Source of the DNA: Tenacibaculum sp. AHE14PA
GTDB taxonomy: Bacteria; Bacteroidota; Bacteroidia; Flavobacteriales; Flavobacteriaceae
DNA: 64,000 bases
Assembly (NCBI RefSeq): GCF_019278465.1
Contig: NZ_CP058983.1
Coordinates: 1,239,501-1,303,500 of the forward strand
Direction of reading: 5' to 3'
This document shows, one piece after another, positions 28,781 through 39,653 of the stretch. Positions within the stretch are counted from its first letter, which is position 1. Every line of letters starts with the position of its first letter. The position numbers and the translations under genes are program-made. The notes beneath the pieces are model-generated. The model was not told where the DNA came from. It worked only from the letters and a program-made list of their open reading frames with translations, and did not search any database.

Positions 28781-28804
28781 GATTTACTTCTTAAATCGAC
28801 TTAT

Positions 28805-28837
28805 AAAAAAGCGTTGTGATTTTCACAACGCTTTTTT
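28805..28837 (+). terminator. Rho-independent terminator of rplS
   Basis: GCGTTGTGA/TCACAACGC with a 3-nt loop flanked by A6 and T7. Confidence 0.88.
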
Positions 28838-29142
28838 TATTCACAATTGTTAACAACCACAGTTTATATCGTGTTGATATCTAAATCGTTAAACGTTATT
28901 AAAACAAGAAATAATTATTTATATTTACAAAAGAGTTTATATAAATATCTTATTATTAGCTCATACTCTAATAAGTAACATTACTATAAACTCACAAAAA
29001 GAAATGTTCTTTTTGTATATTATTTTTAAACACTTTTAATTCGCTTATCTAATTTGAATATAATACAAGTTGTTTTATTATTTACAATTATTTATTAGAT
29101 ATAATTGATAACAAGTAAGAGAAGTTTAAATATAACCTTAAA
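28838..29142. other. AT-rich intergenic stretch between rplS and icd
   Basis: The rplS-icd gap is ~640 bp and has no ORF that looks real. This first half shows only AT-rich sequence. The second half contains a structured segment (29143-29291) and the icd promoter box. Confidence 0.5.
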
Positions 29143-29291
29143 GATATGTTTCAGTTAAAATAGGAAAGTAGTCTTTTCATAAAGAGAAGCATAGAACATT
29201 GTTCTATTTGATAAGGACAGTAACACATATCAATACGATTACTATTTTAAAAAAGCCATATTATTACAAGAAATTGTTTAATATGGCTTTT
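29143..29291 (+). ncRNA. Candidate structured RNA with terminator-like hairpin
   Basis: A long-range stem GATATGT (29143-29149) with ACATATC (29225-29231) encloses two adjacent hairpins: CTTTTC/GAGAAG (29173-29189) and ATAGAAC-att-GTTCTAT (29191-29207). Twenty bases later a 13-bp hairpin (AAAAGCCATATTA/TAATATGGCTTTT, 29251-29291) could end the transcript. It matches no RNA family I can name with confidence. Strand is assumed from the terminator-like hairpin, which is nearly symmetric, so the opposite strand is possible. Confidence 0.35.
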
Positions 29292-29396
29292 ACATTTAAT
29301 AAAAATAAGCTACCAAGCCTTCCATTATTTATCAAATTCATAATAAAACACCTTAATTAATAACGTTTTACCATGTAAAAACTCATCGGTAATTCT

Positions 29397-29404
29397 TAAA
29401 TTTG
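29397..29404 (+). promoter_or_regulatory. Candidate -7 box (TAAATTTG) of icd
   Basis: Exact TAnnTTTG followed by CAATA, 72 bp upstream of the icd ATG. No clear -33 TTTG at the proper spacing. Confidence 0.4.
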
Positions 29405-29472
29405 CAATACTTCAAAAATAAAATTAATGATTACTGTGTGTATTTTAAATAATACCACCTTAAAACAACTAA

Positions 29473-31701
<2,229 letters not shown>

Positions 31702-31721
31702 TTTTTAAAGTAATATATTAT

Positions 31722-31750
31722 AAAAGCAGGTGATAAATCACCTGCTTTTT
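31722..31750 (+). terminator. Rho-independent terminator of icd
   Basis: AAAAGCAGGTGA/TCACCTGCTTTT with a short loop and following T run. Confidence 0.85.
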
Positions 31751-31783
31751 TTGTGATACAAAATATAAAATTCATTAAATTTG
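31750..31783 (+). promoter_or_regulatory. Candidate murQ promoter (TTTG, 22 bp, TAAATTTG)
   Basis: TTTG at 31750-31753 and TAAATTTG at 31776-31783 fit the Bacteroidota -33/-7 pattern with a 22-bp spacer. The -33 overlaps the T run of the icd terminator, and the ATG follows the -7 box by 4 bp, implying a leaderless or near-leaderless mRNA. Confidence 0.5.
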
Positions 31784-31787
31784 ATTT

Positions 31788-32603
31788 ATGAGCTTTACTA
31801 AAACTACAGAACAATCTTCGAAATACAATCATTTAGAAAAAATGAGTATTTCTGAATTATTATCAAGCATAAATACCGAAGACAGAGCAGTTCCTTTAGC
31901 TGTTCAAAAGGCATTGCCTCAAATAGAAGAATTGACAAAACAAATTGTTATCAAATTAAAAGAAGACGGCAGATTGTTTTACATTGGCGCTGGTACAAGT
32001 GGTCGTTTGGGAATTTTAGATGCTAGCGAATGTCCTCCTACTTTTGGAGTTCCTCATGAATTGGTTATCGGGCTTATTGCTGGTGGAGATATTGCCATAA
32101 GAAAAGCTGTAGAAAATGCCGAAGACTCAACAAACCAAGGTTGGATAGATTTACAAGAACATAACATATCAAATAAAGATGTAGTTATTGGCATTGCTGC
32201 CTCAGGTACTACTCCGTATGTAATTACAGCTTTAGAAGAATGCAATAAAAACAACATTATTACAGGATGTATTACTTGCAACGAAGGCAGTCCGTTAGCT
32301 TTAACAGCACAATTTCCGGTAGAAGTTGTTGTTGGCCCGGAATTTGTAACCGGAAGCTCACGTATGAAAGCTGGTACTGCTCAAAAACTAGTATTAAACA
32401 TGTTATCTACCGCTACTATGATTCAACTAGGCAAGGTAAAAGGCAATAAAATGGTTGACATGCAGTTATCAAACAAAAAATTAATAGATAGAGGAGAAAA
32501 AATGCTAGTATCCGAATTAAATATCAGCCAAGAAACAGCTAGTAAACTATTAAAAAAATACGGAAACGTACGTACTGTAATTAAAAACTATCCGAATGAA
32601 TAA
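31788..32603 (+). CDS. murQ: N-acetylmuramic acid 6-phosphate etherase
   Basis: A 271-residue SIS-domain lyase cleaving the D-lactyl ether of MurNAc-6-phosphate during peptidoglycan recycling. It starts with TEQSSKYNHLEKMSISELL; the sugar-binding block GAGTSGRLGILDASECPPT and the family signature TGSSRMKAGTAQKLVLNML are present. The C-terminal helical tail is shorter than in E. coli MurQ. It overlaps the next small gene by 8 nt. Confidence 0.96.
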   Translation: MSFTKTTEQSSKYNHLEKMSISELLSSINTEDRAVPLAVQKALPQIEELTKQIVIKLKEDGRLFYIGAGTSGRLGILDASECPPTFGVPHELVIGLIAGGDIAIRKAVENAEDSTNQGWIDLQEHNISNKDVVIGIAASGTTPYVITALEECNKNNIITGCITCNEGSPLALTAQFPVEVVVGPEFVTGSSRMKAGTAQKLVLNMLSTATMIQLGKVKGNKMVDMQLSNKKLIDRGEKMLVSELNISQETASKLLKKYGNVRTVIKNYPNE

Positions 32604-32835
32604 GACAAAAACATTTGATACTGTTGTAAGAAAATTTGTTTTTCTATTAGGGCTATTAATACTGTCTCCTATTGTATTAAGTTTCGGTTTTAAAGCTTTT
32701 AGAATTTACACCGAAGCGCCTGAAACTTATATTGCTTATGTATTATTAACTTTAGGTACTTTTTTAATTTTATTTACTGTATACTTCGGATTTAAAACAA
32801 TAAAAGCGTTTTTAGACTATTTATTTCAAAAATAA
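32596..32835 (+). CDS. DUF6095-like small membrane protein
   Basis: A 79-residue protein with two hydrophobic helices (FVFLLGLLILSPIVLSFGF and YIAYVLLTLGTFLILFTVYF) and short charged ends. This fits the flavobacterial small family I know as DUF6095, commonly next to murQ. Function unknown. Its start overlaps murQ and its stop lies 1 bp before the ATP-grasp gene's TTG. Confidence 0.65.
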   Translation: MNKTKTFDTVVRKFVFLLGLLILSPIVLSFGFKAFRIYTEAPETYIAYVLLTLGTFLILFTVYFGFKTIKAFLDYLFQK

Positions 32836-32836
32836 C

Positions 32837-33892
32837 TTGAGAAAAAATACTACTATAGAGAGACTTACAAAATGGGAACACTGGCCAACGGCTATGTTTT
32901 ATGTTCCTAATTTACCGTATGCTTTTTATTTAGCTTTTAAAGCTAAACACCTTGCCTTTTTTAGTGCTGTAAATCCTGCCATAAAAAGCTCAGGAAATGG
33001 TACCGAGAGCAAGTACGAAACTACCATGTTGATTCCTGAAAGGTACAGACCTAAATCGATATTAGTAAAACCTAATAGCGAATTCAATACTGTTTTAATT
33101 AAAATAAAAGAGCAACAAATTCAATTCCCTTTAATAGCAAAACCAGACATTGGTTTTAGAGGTTTATTAGTAAAGAAAATATATTCTGAAGCTGAATTGA
33201 AAGAATACTTAAACAAGTATAAAATCAATATCATTATTCAAGAATTTCTTGATTTCGAAAATGAATGTGGTGTTTTTTATCACCGTAATCCGCAAAATAA
33301 TCAAGGCCATATTACTTCTTTAACTCTAAAGCGTTTTTTAGCGGTTACAGGCGATGGAAAATCATCATTAAAAGAACTAATTTTAAATGATGATAGAGCT
33401 AGGTTATATATAGAGTTATTCAGCGAAATTCATCAAGAAAAGCTAGCTGAAATTCCTAAAAAAGAAGAGGTAGTAAAACTAACTGCTATAGGAAACCACT
33501 CTAAAGGAACGCATTTTTTAAACGGAAATCACTTAATTAATGAGAAATTAATAAAAACTTTCGATAAACTAAGCATCGCTATTCCTGGTTGGTATTATGG
33601 CCGTATCGATTTAAAATACAACTCTTTTTCTGCTCTAGAAAATGGTGATGATTTTAAAATTATTGAAATAAACGGAATACTAGCAGAACCTACACATATT
33701 TACGATTCTGAAAATTACACCTATTTTAAAGCTCTTAAATGTATAAGAGATCATTGGAAAAGCATTTATGAAATAGCAACCGTAAATAATAAAAAATTTA
33801 ACACTCCTTATAAGAACTCTATACTTTTTACTTATGAAATGTTAGCACTTAAAAAATATATTTTAAAAATAAAAAACACCCAAAAACCCTAA
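32837..33892 (+). CDS. ATP-grasp domain protein (D-alanine ligase-like fold)
   Basis: A 351-residue protein starting at TTG (32837), the only start that leaves a normal 1-bp spacing to the previous gene; the first in-frame ATG would be about codon 19. ATP-grasp features are FPLIAKPDIGFRGLLVKKI (glycine-rich loop), IIQEFLDFENECGVFYHR, RFLAVTGDGKSSLKELI, and a C-terminal metal-binding FKIIEINGILAEPTHIYD with the E..N pair. The layout resembles carboxylate-amine ligases; the substrate is not known. Next to murQ a cell-wall role is possible but not shown. Confidence 0.75.
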   Translation: MRKNTTIERLTKWEHWPTAMFYVPNLPYAFYLAFKAKHLAFFSAVNPAIKSSGNGTESKYETTMLIPERYRPKSILVKPNSEFNTVLIKIKEQQIQFPLIAKPDIGFRGLLVKKIYSEAELKEYLNKYKINIIIQEFLDFENECGVFYHRNPQNNQGHITSLTLKRFLAVTGDGKSSLKELILNDDRARLYIELFSEIHQEKLAEIPKKEEVVKLTAIGNHSKGTHFLNGNHLINEKLIKTFDKLSIAIPGWYYGRIDLKYNSFSALENGDDFKIIEINGILAEPTHIYDSENYTYFKALKCIRDHWKSIYEIATVNNKKFNTPYKNSILFTYEMLALKKYILKIKNTQKP

Positions 33893-34008
33893 AAAAATAA
33901 CACAAAACACTACAAGACAACCTCTTATATTATTTTTTTTAAAAAAATAAAATTTTATTTTCTTCAAATTATCATTATTATTGTGTAGCTAACCACCTAA
34001 GTAATTAT

Positions 34009-34944
34009 ATGAAGACAAAACTATTTTTACTCTTTTTCCTTTTAATTAATATCACTATTTATGGCCAGGTAAAAGTAGGTGATAATCCATCTTTGATTGA
34101 CTCATATTCTATTTTAGAATTAGAAAGTACTAATAAAGCGTTAGTTATAAGTCGAATGTCAGAGGTACAAATGAATGCTATGTCTCCACTTAGAGGAGCA
34201 TTGGTATTTAATACCAATGCAAACTGCGTGTTTTTATTTGATGGATTAATTTGGAAAAATCTGTGTAACTCTAATATAAAAGTTACCACAAACACTACTC
34301 CACCAACAGACAATAACATTGGTGATTTTTGGATTAACGACTCAGAGAATAACTTAACAAGTATTTGGGACGGCTCAAATTGGATCTCGATAGACAACAA
34401 CCCTAGGAGAGGCTCGGGACCTCCGAATGCAGCATCAGCTGTAAACCCAATTGCTGGTGATGTATACGTAGATAATACTAAAGGTTATATATATGCCTTT
34501 GATGGTGCTAACTGGGTAAATTCATACTTCACACTAATGGCAAATAACGGATTATTTATAGATAGTAGCAATACTGTACAATTAGGTGGTGTACTAATTA
34601 AACCTACAACTATAGAAACCAATACTATAAACACCCTAGCCATAACAGGTTTAAAAGACGGAAACTTAAATGAAGATGAAGTAATTACAGTTAATCGAGC
34701 AAATGGTACTTTAAGAAAAGTGCCTTCTTCACGATTATTTAATGAAGAAGTTTCTGAAATTACTGCCTTTGATGGACAAGTACAGTTCAGCCCACCTTTA
34801 ACTATTGAAGATGCTAAAAAAGTGAATGTATACCGAAATGGTGTTCGTATTGACTTCACTGTCATAAATACAAATACCATACAAATTGAACCTGGGGCTA
34901 CTTGTTACCTAGGTGATCAAATAAGAATCATACAATATTATTAA
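34009..34944 (+). CDS. Secreted beta-rich surface protein, first of a four-gene cluster
   Basis: A 311-residue protein with signal peptide (MKTKLFLLFFLLINITIYGQ). The body holds copies of a short module: GDFWINDSENNLTSIWDGSNW and GDVYVDNTKGYIYAFDGANW, like motifs of phage tail-fibre and surface proteins. It ends in a domain VYRNGVRIDFTVI...GDQIRIIQYY that is shared with the next gene product. No enzyme motif is present. Inferred to be an extracellular fibre or adhesin component. Confidence 0.65.
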   Translation: MKTKLFLLFFLLINITIYGQVKVGDNPSLIDSYSILELESTNKALVISRMSEVQMNAMSPLRGALVFNTNANCVFLFDGLIWKNLCNSNIKVTTNTTPPTDNNIGDFWINDSENNLTSIWDGSNWISIDNNPRRGSGPPNAASAVNPIAGDVYVDNTKGYIYAFDGANWVNSYFTLMANNGLFIDSSNTVQLGGVLIKPTTIETNTINTLAITGLKDGNLNEDEVITVNRANGTLRKVPSSRLFNEEVSEITAFDGQVQFSPPLTIEDAKKVNVYRNGVRIDFTVINTNTIQIEPGATCYLGDQIRIIQYY

Positions 34945-34978
34945 CTAAACCAAATTATTAACTTTAAAATAATTAATT

Positions 34979-35683
34979 ATGACTAAAATTACAAACAATT
35001 TTAAATTAGCTCTAGCTGCAATCGCTTTTATAAGCTTTGGTGCAGTAAATGCACAAACTGCAGGAGGTGCAACTACTTCTCTTGGAAAAGGAAATGAAGC
35101 TATAGCTGATGCTCAAGGAGGGCATGTTAGAGTTATTGATAACAAAGGAACAAAAAAATTTCTTACTTCAAATAACGGTATTACAATGTTTACTGATAAC
35201 GCTCCAGATGGAGGTATTGTTACAACTTGGCAACTTGGAGGTACTTTAACTGAAAGTACTATTATTGATACTAATGGTCAGACATTTGCTATTACTGGTA
35301 CTGCTGATGCATCAGCTGACGCGGCTGCTACGGCATATGATGCAACTGGATATACCTTAGTTGTGAGAGACGAAGCTACAGGAGAAATGAAAAAACTACT
35401 GGTTACCGATCTTATTACCAGTGGTCAAACATATTTTACTGCTGCTAATAACCAACTTACATATGATGTTTCTGCAGTAACTGCCACACCAACAATGACT
35501 GGGGCTCAAATCCCTTTACCTGAATACAGTAAAGTGTGGGTTTATAGAAATGGGGCTAAATTAATTGCAGGTGTAGATTACACAGTAGCTGCTAGTACAG
35601 TTACACTTGACCCTACTGGTAGTGTAGGTGGTGCTTGGGCTGTATATGCAGGTGACATTATAGAAGTTCAATATTATAAATAA
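34979..35683 (+). CDS. Secreted surface protein sharing the C-terminal VYRNG/QYY domain
   Basis: A 234-residue protein with a signal peptide ending in FGAVNAQ. It contains HVRVIDNKGTKKFLTSNNG, a phrase echoed as VKVIDNKGT near the start of the third cluster protein. It closes with VWVYRNGAKLIAGVDYTV and GDIIEVQYYK, matching the C-terminus of the upstream protein. The composition is Ala/Thr/Gly-rich and acidic. No known function; probably a secreted structural protein. A terminator-like hairpin follows. Confidence 0.6.
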   Translation: MTKITNNFKLALAAIAFISFGAVNAQTAGGATTSLGKGNEAIADAQGGHVRVIDNKGTKKFLTSNNGITMFTDNAPDGGIVTTWQLGGTLTESTIIDTNGQTFAITGTADASADAAATAYDATGYTLVVRDEATGEMKKLLVTDLITSGQTYFTAANNQLTYDVSAVTATPTMTGAQIPLPEYSKVWVYRNGAKLIAGVDYTVAASTVTLDPTGSVGGAWAVYAGDIIEVQYYK

Positions 35684-35720
35684 TTAATTTTTTACCGAAA
35701 ATTATCTTAAAGTTAAATAA

Positions 35721-35755
35721 AGAAAAGTTGGTTATAAACACCAACCAACTTTTCT
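35721..35755 (+). terminator. Terminator-like hairpin after the second surface-protein gene
   Basis: AGAAAAGTTGGTT/AACCAACTTTTCT with a 9-nt loop. The T run is short, so it may attenuate rather than fully stop transcription into the next two genes. Confidence 0.6.
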
Positions 35756-35807
35756 ATTATAACTTCCTACCAATGAACTAATAATTATTTTAATATACAT
35801 CGTATAA

Positions 35808-37001
35808 ATGTCTCAAAATTTAAAACATATATTCTCATTTTTTATCTTATTATTCTGTTTTGTTTCTTCATCTTTCGCACAAGAAGTTAAGGTTATTGAC
35901 AATAAAGGAACCATCAGTAATATAAAGAATACACGTGTTTTTACGGGTACAAAACCGGCAGATACTGACGCGGTTACCGGTGATATATATTTTGATACAT
36001 ATCCCAACCCTACTTTAATAGAAATTTGGGATGGAGATAATACAGAATGGAGATCAATAACTATTGATAATACCCATACAGGTGCCACAGGTTCCGTTTT
36101 TTTTGCAAATACCGATGGCACACCAACTGAAAATAATTCTCAGTTTTTTTTTAACAATACTAATAATCGATTTGGAATCGGAACAAATACACCAACAAAT
36201 AAACTTCAAGTTTCAGGTGCAATTAGATCCGCTGGAATGTTAAACTCAGATGGTAATGTAGGAGAACCTGCTTATCGTTTTAATGACGACACTGACACAG
36301 GAATGTATAGCCCCTTTCAAGACGACATAAGTTTTGCTGTAGGCGGAATTGAAGCTATAAACATTGAAGAGACCTCTAACGTAACAAAAGTTACGATTAA
36401 AGAAAACTTAGAATTAGATGGTACTTTATTAGATATTAATAACAATGCAGGAACGGCTGGCCAAATACTATCATCAACAGCTACTGGTACTGATTGGATT
36501 GATAATACGAATACACCTAACACCGTAACAGAATCTACAAATGTAACCGCAAGAACACCTGCTACTTTTGCATTTCCTGTAGATTATACAGCTGTAGAGG
36601 CTGATGTTTTTATATATTCTGTTGCATCTGGTAACCATAAAGATATTTTTATATATAACGACGGCGCTTGGATCCAAATAACACCAATCAAAGCGGCTAA
36701 GACATTTTATTTACCACCGATTGAAATAAATATTCAACCACTTACATCAACTACTACTGTAAATATTTATTCAGAATATTTAGATCAATTTAGTACTCCA
36801 GAAGTAGTTAGTTCAGGAGCCCCCAGTCAGATCCACGCGTATAATAGCGATGAATTATATTATTATGTGACATCATATGATAATAGTGCAGGTCTTATCA
36901 GTTCAGTAACCATAGATACTAATGGGGTTATGACAATAAACTCTTCAATACCAATTATTTCAACATCAGTATTATTTAATATTGTTTTAGTTATTAAATG
37001 A
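35808..37001 (+). CDS. Secreted protein with tail-fibre-like repeat region
   Basis: A 397-residue protein with signal peptide (FFILLFCFVSSSFAQ). After VKVIDNKGTISNI it carries GDIYFDTYPNP and a WDG..EWRSI module like its neighbours. A segment typical of bacterial and phage tail-fibre-like surface proteins follows (NRFGIGTNTPTNKLQVSG, then YRFNDDTDTGMYSP). The C-terminal ~130 residues are beta-rich without a known match. It overlaps the next gene by 4 nt, so the two are coupled. Confidence 0.62.
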   Translation: MSQNLKHIFSFFILLFCFVSSSFAQEVKVIDNKGTISNIKNTRVFTGTKPADTDAVTGDIYFDTYPNPTLIEIWDGDNTEWRSITIDNTHTGATGSVFFANTDGTPTENNSQFFFNNTNNRFGIGTNTPTNKLQVSGAIRSAGMLNSDGNVGEPAYRFNDDTDTGMYSPFQDDISFAVGGIEAINIEETSNVTKVTIKENLELDGTLLDINNNAGTAGQILSSTATGTDWIDNTNTPNTVTESTNVTARTPATFAFPVDYTAVEADVFIYSVASGNHKDIFIYNDGAWIQITPIKAAKTFYLPPIEINIQPLTSTTTVNIYSEYLDQFSTPEVVSSGAPSQIHAYNSDELYYYVTSYDNSAGLISSVTIDTNGVMTINSSIPIISTSVLFNIVLVIK

Positions 37002-38161
37002 TAAAACAGAGAAAACATATCATACTCCTATTTTTAGTGAGCATAAGTATGCTATGCTCAGCTCAAGCTGCGTTTCAAAACTTTGGCGATATACAATTGC
37101 ATAACAATGCTAAAATAGGTTTTCATACCGATTTAATAAACAACGGAACTTTTAATAACAACAAAGGACTCACTGGTTTTTACAGTGATGACATTACTAG
37201 AGTTGTTACGGGAAATAACATGCCTGTTTTTTATGATGTTGATATAAATACCTATAATGATTTAGAGCTTCAAATTTCTATGGGAGTTACTAATGAATTA
37301 AGTTTTATAAACGGTAAAATATTAACGGATAAAAACGATTTATCTGTTTCTTTAAATTTTATAAACCACAATTTTTATGCTGGTGAAGATGATGATAGGT
37401 ATGTTGATGGCTATTCTCAAGTTGAAGGCTTAAATGAGTTTACATTTCCTATAGGAGATGATAATCGAATAAGGCCTATGATTTTACCAGAACAAAATCA
37501 GAATACTACATTTAAAGGAGCCTATTTTTATGAAGATCCTAACGCTCCCATAACATTTAGTACTTCTTTTTTAACAGATCAGAAGCAAGTATTCATTGAA
37601 AATATAAATACAAATGAATTTTGGGACCTAGACGGAGCTACTGAAACTACTATAACATTAACTTGGGATGTTTTTAGTAACATACCTGGCATGACAGAAA
37701 ACATCGAAAATTTACGTGTTGTTGGCTGGAGTAGTGTAATAAATAAATGGGTAGATCTTGGTCGTATCGCTGTATCAGGTAGTGTTACTAAAGGGCAGGT
37801 AACCTCTAATAATTTTATACCCGATAATTACGATGTAATTACAATAGGTTCTAACTTTTCTGATGGTAACCTAGACAATGTAAACATTATATTTACACCT
37901 AACGGAGATACCACAAACGAAACTTTAGTATTTGAAAGTTTAGATCAGTACAAGAAAAATACACTTGAAGTATACAATAGATGGGGTAATATTGTATACA
38001 AAAAAACGAATTACAAGAATAACTGGAACGGAAAGTCTTTTGGTAGAGCAACTATAAAAGCCAATAATGATTTACCAGTAGGTACTTATTTTTATCGTTT
38101 AAGGTTTGGTGATGATAGTCTATCTAAAATACAGAGAGGTTGGGTGTATATTCATAGGTAA
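36998..38161 (+). CDS. T9SS type B sorted surface protein (gliding motility-associated C-terminal domain)
   Basis: A 387-residue protein with signal peptide ending in LCSAQA. The last ~90 residues are the CHU_C / gliding-motility-associated type B sorting domain: IIFTPNGDTTNETLVFESL, YNRWGNIVYKK, WNGKS, LPVGTYFYRL and a C-terminal GWVYIHR. Such domains direct secretion through the type IX secretion system, usually with a PorP/SprF-like partner, which is not next to it here. The N-terminal part is predicted beta-rich. It is the only cluster member with a recognisable T9SS signal and may anchor or export the others. Confidence 0.82.
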   Translation: MIKQRKHIILLFLVSISMLCSAQAAFQNFGDIQLHNNAKIGFHTDLINNGTFNNNKGLTGFYSDDITRVVTGNNMPVFYDVDINTYNDLELQISMGVTNELSFINGKILTDKNDLSVSLNFINHNFYAGEDDDRYVDGYSQVEGLNEFTFPIGDDNRIRPMILPEQNQNTTFKGAYFYEDPNAPITFSTSFLTDQKQVFIENINTNEFWDLDGATETTITLTWDVFSNIPGMTENIENLRVVGWSSVINKWVDLGRIAVSGSVTKGQVTSNNFIPDNYDVITIGSNFSDGNLDNVNIIFTPNGDTTNETLVFESLDQYKKNTLEVYNRWGNIVYKKTNYKNNWNGKSFGRATIKANNDLPVGTYFYRLRFGDDSLSKIQRGWVYIHR

Positions 38162-38166
38162 AACTA

Positions 38167-38661
38167 TTACTCTATAAATGCTTTTTTTGGTGTTGTTGGA
38201 TTGTATCCAAAATCTGCATCAGGCAACTCTATTTCTAATTGACTTATTATAAAACCTATACTAGCAAAATGATGTACCGCGTGGGTATGTGCTTGTATTA
38301 ATGCACTTGCTAAAGTATAATTTGCCGTAATTTTACCTGTTCCTAAATCATCTGTAACAGCTATAATAATATCATAATCTGTAATTTCTAAAGTATGTAA
38401 TTGCCTAAGTACATCGTTAAAATATTCAATTCCGAATTTAGTTTGTTCTTCTGCTAACTGATTTCTTTCTCTATCTGAAAAATCAACAATATTATCTTCT
38501 AATCCGTTAAAAAGACAAGCAAAAACATCTAAAACGTGCCGCATATTAGCACCAATACTCGAATAGTATGGAGCAATTGATTTATTACTGTATTGCTCAT
38601 CAGAAATAGCATTTAATAATTTTATTCCTCTTTGCAGATTTTTATCAATAGCTTCAATCAT
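38167..38661 (-). CDS. DinB-superfamily protein
   Basis: A 164-residue four-helix protein. Three histidines that could bind a metal are placed as in DinB/YfiT proteins: one in SIGANMRHVLDVF and others in QAHTHAVHHFASIG. The function is usually unknown; some relatives are thiol-dependent transferases. It is convergent with the T9SS gene, with only 5 bp between stops. Confidence 0.78.
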   Translation of the reverse strand: MIEAIDKNLQRGIKLLNAISDEQYSNKSIAPYYSSIGANMRHVLDVFACLFNGLEDNIVDFSDRERNQLAEEQTKFGIEYFNDVLRQLHTLEITDYDIIIAVTDDLGTGKITANYTLASALIQAHTHAVHHFASIGFIISQLEIELPDADFGYNPTTPKKAFIE

Positions 38662-38899
38662 TTTTCACTAGGGGTTTAATAGTAATATCTATAAATATAG
38701 ACTTTTTTAAGTCTAAAATAAAGTATTTCACAACTATCACATAACACACTGAAAAACAACACCATACCGTTAAAAAAACAAATCCTAATACTTAATTACA
38801 AATAGGAAAATATATTTTTGGCACGTTCTTTGAAAAATATCAATCAAATGCGGAAGCCGAAAAGCAAATAGAGTAAGCGAAACCCTAAATTTATTAATT

Positions 38900-39598
38900 A
38901 TGAAAAAAGGGATACTTTTAATATTAGCAATTATGTCATTAGCATCAGTGAGTGCTGAAAACATAAATACATCAACAAATAAAGTTGAATCTGTAAATCG
39001 TTATAACGACGCAGTTACCTTTATCGAAAGAGATATACAGTTTCACGTATTTTTAAATGGAGATTTTGATTTTGACACACACTATAATAACACAAGATAT
39101 AATGGTGTACGTATAGAGCGAGATCGTAGCGGAAAAGTAAGAAGAGTTGGTAATGCTTTTATCAATTATGATTCTAGAGGAAATGTAAAACGAATTGGTA
39201 GTATTTATATTGATTATAGATATGGAAAACTATCAAAAGTTGGAAATTTAAATATTAAGTATGATCGTTGGAACAATCCTCGTTTTTATGGAAACGTAAG
39301 GTATAATAATCATTATAATGATGATGTATATTACAGCAACGGAGGTATAGATATTGATATTAACATTGGTAGCATATTTAATTATAACGATGCGTATTTT
39401 TACAAAAGAGACTTTAGAAAGAATTACAGAAAGTATAGAGAAGATAAAAAATTCTTTTATTACAGAGCCGTTCCTAATGCAAAAACCGGAAAAAGAGGTA
39501 AGCTTATAAAGAGGCGTAAAAATAAAAATTATTCAAAAAAATATCACAAAAAGAGAACAACTCCTGAGCAAAAAGGAAGGTCTAAAAGGAATAGATAA
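38900..39598 (+). CDS. Secreted basic protein of a flavobacterial family, unknown function
   Basis: A 232-residue protein with signal peptide (MKKGILLILAIMSLASVSA). The middle is a ladder of short strands with recurring pattern vRRVGNaFINYDsRGnVKRIGSI, rich in Tyr, Asn, Arg and Asp. The last ~60 residues are strongly basic. The upstream 238 bp hold a TATTTTTG-like -7 box near 38813. No catalytic motif is recognised. Similar proteins occur widely in Flavobacteriaceae as far as I recall, without assigned function. Confidence 0.65.
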   Translation: MKKGILLILAIMSLASVSAENINTSTNKVESVNRYNDAVTFIERDIQFHVFLNGDFDFDTHYNNTRYNGVRIERDRSGKVRRVGNAFINYDSRGNVKRIGSIYIDYRYGKLSKVGNLNIKYDRWNNPRFYGNVRYNNHYNDDVYYSNGGIDIDINIGSIFNYNDAYFYKRDFRKNYRKYREDKKFFYYRAVPNAKTGKRGKLIKRRKNKNYSKKYHKKRTTPEQKGRSKRNR

Positions 39599-39602
39599 AA
39601 AC

Positions 39603-39636
39603 AAAAAATCCTCATCAATTATGATGAGGATTTTTT
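39603..39636. terminator. Bidirectional terminator
   Basis: TCCTCATCA/TGATGAGGA with flanking A6 and T6 and a 4-nt loop, between convergent genes (39598 and rny). Confidence 0.88.
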
Positions 39637-39653
39637 AATAGTATTTATTGCCA

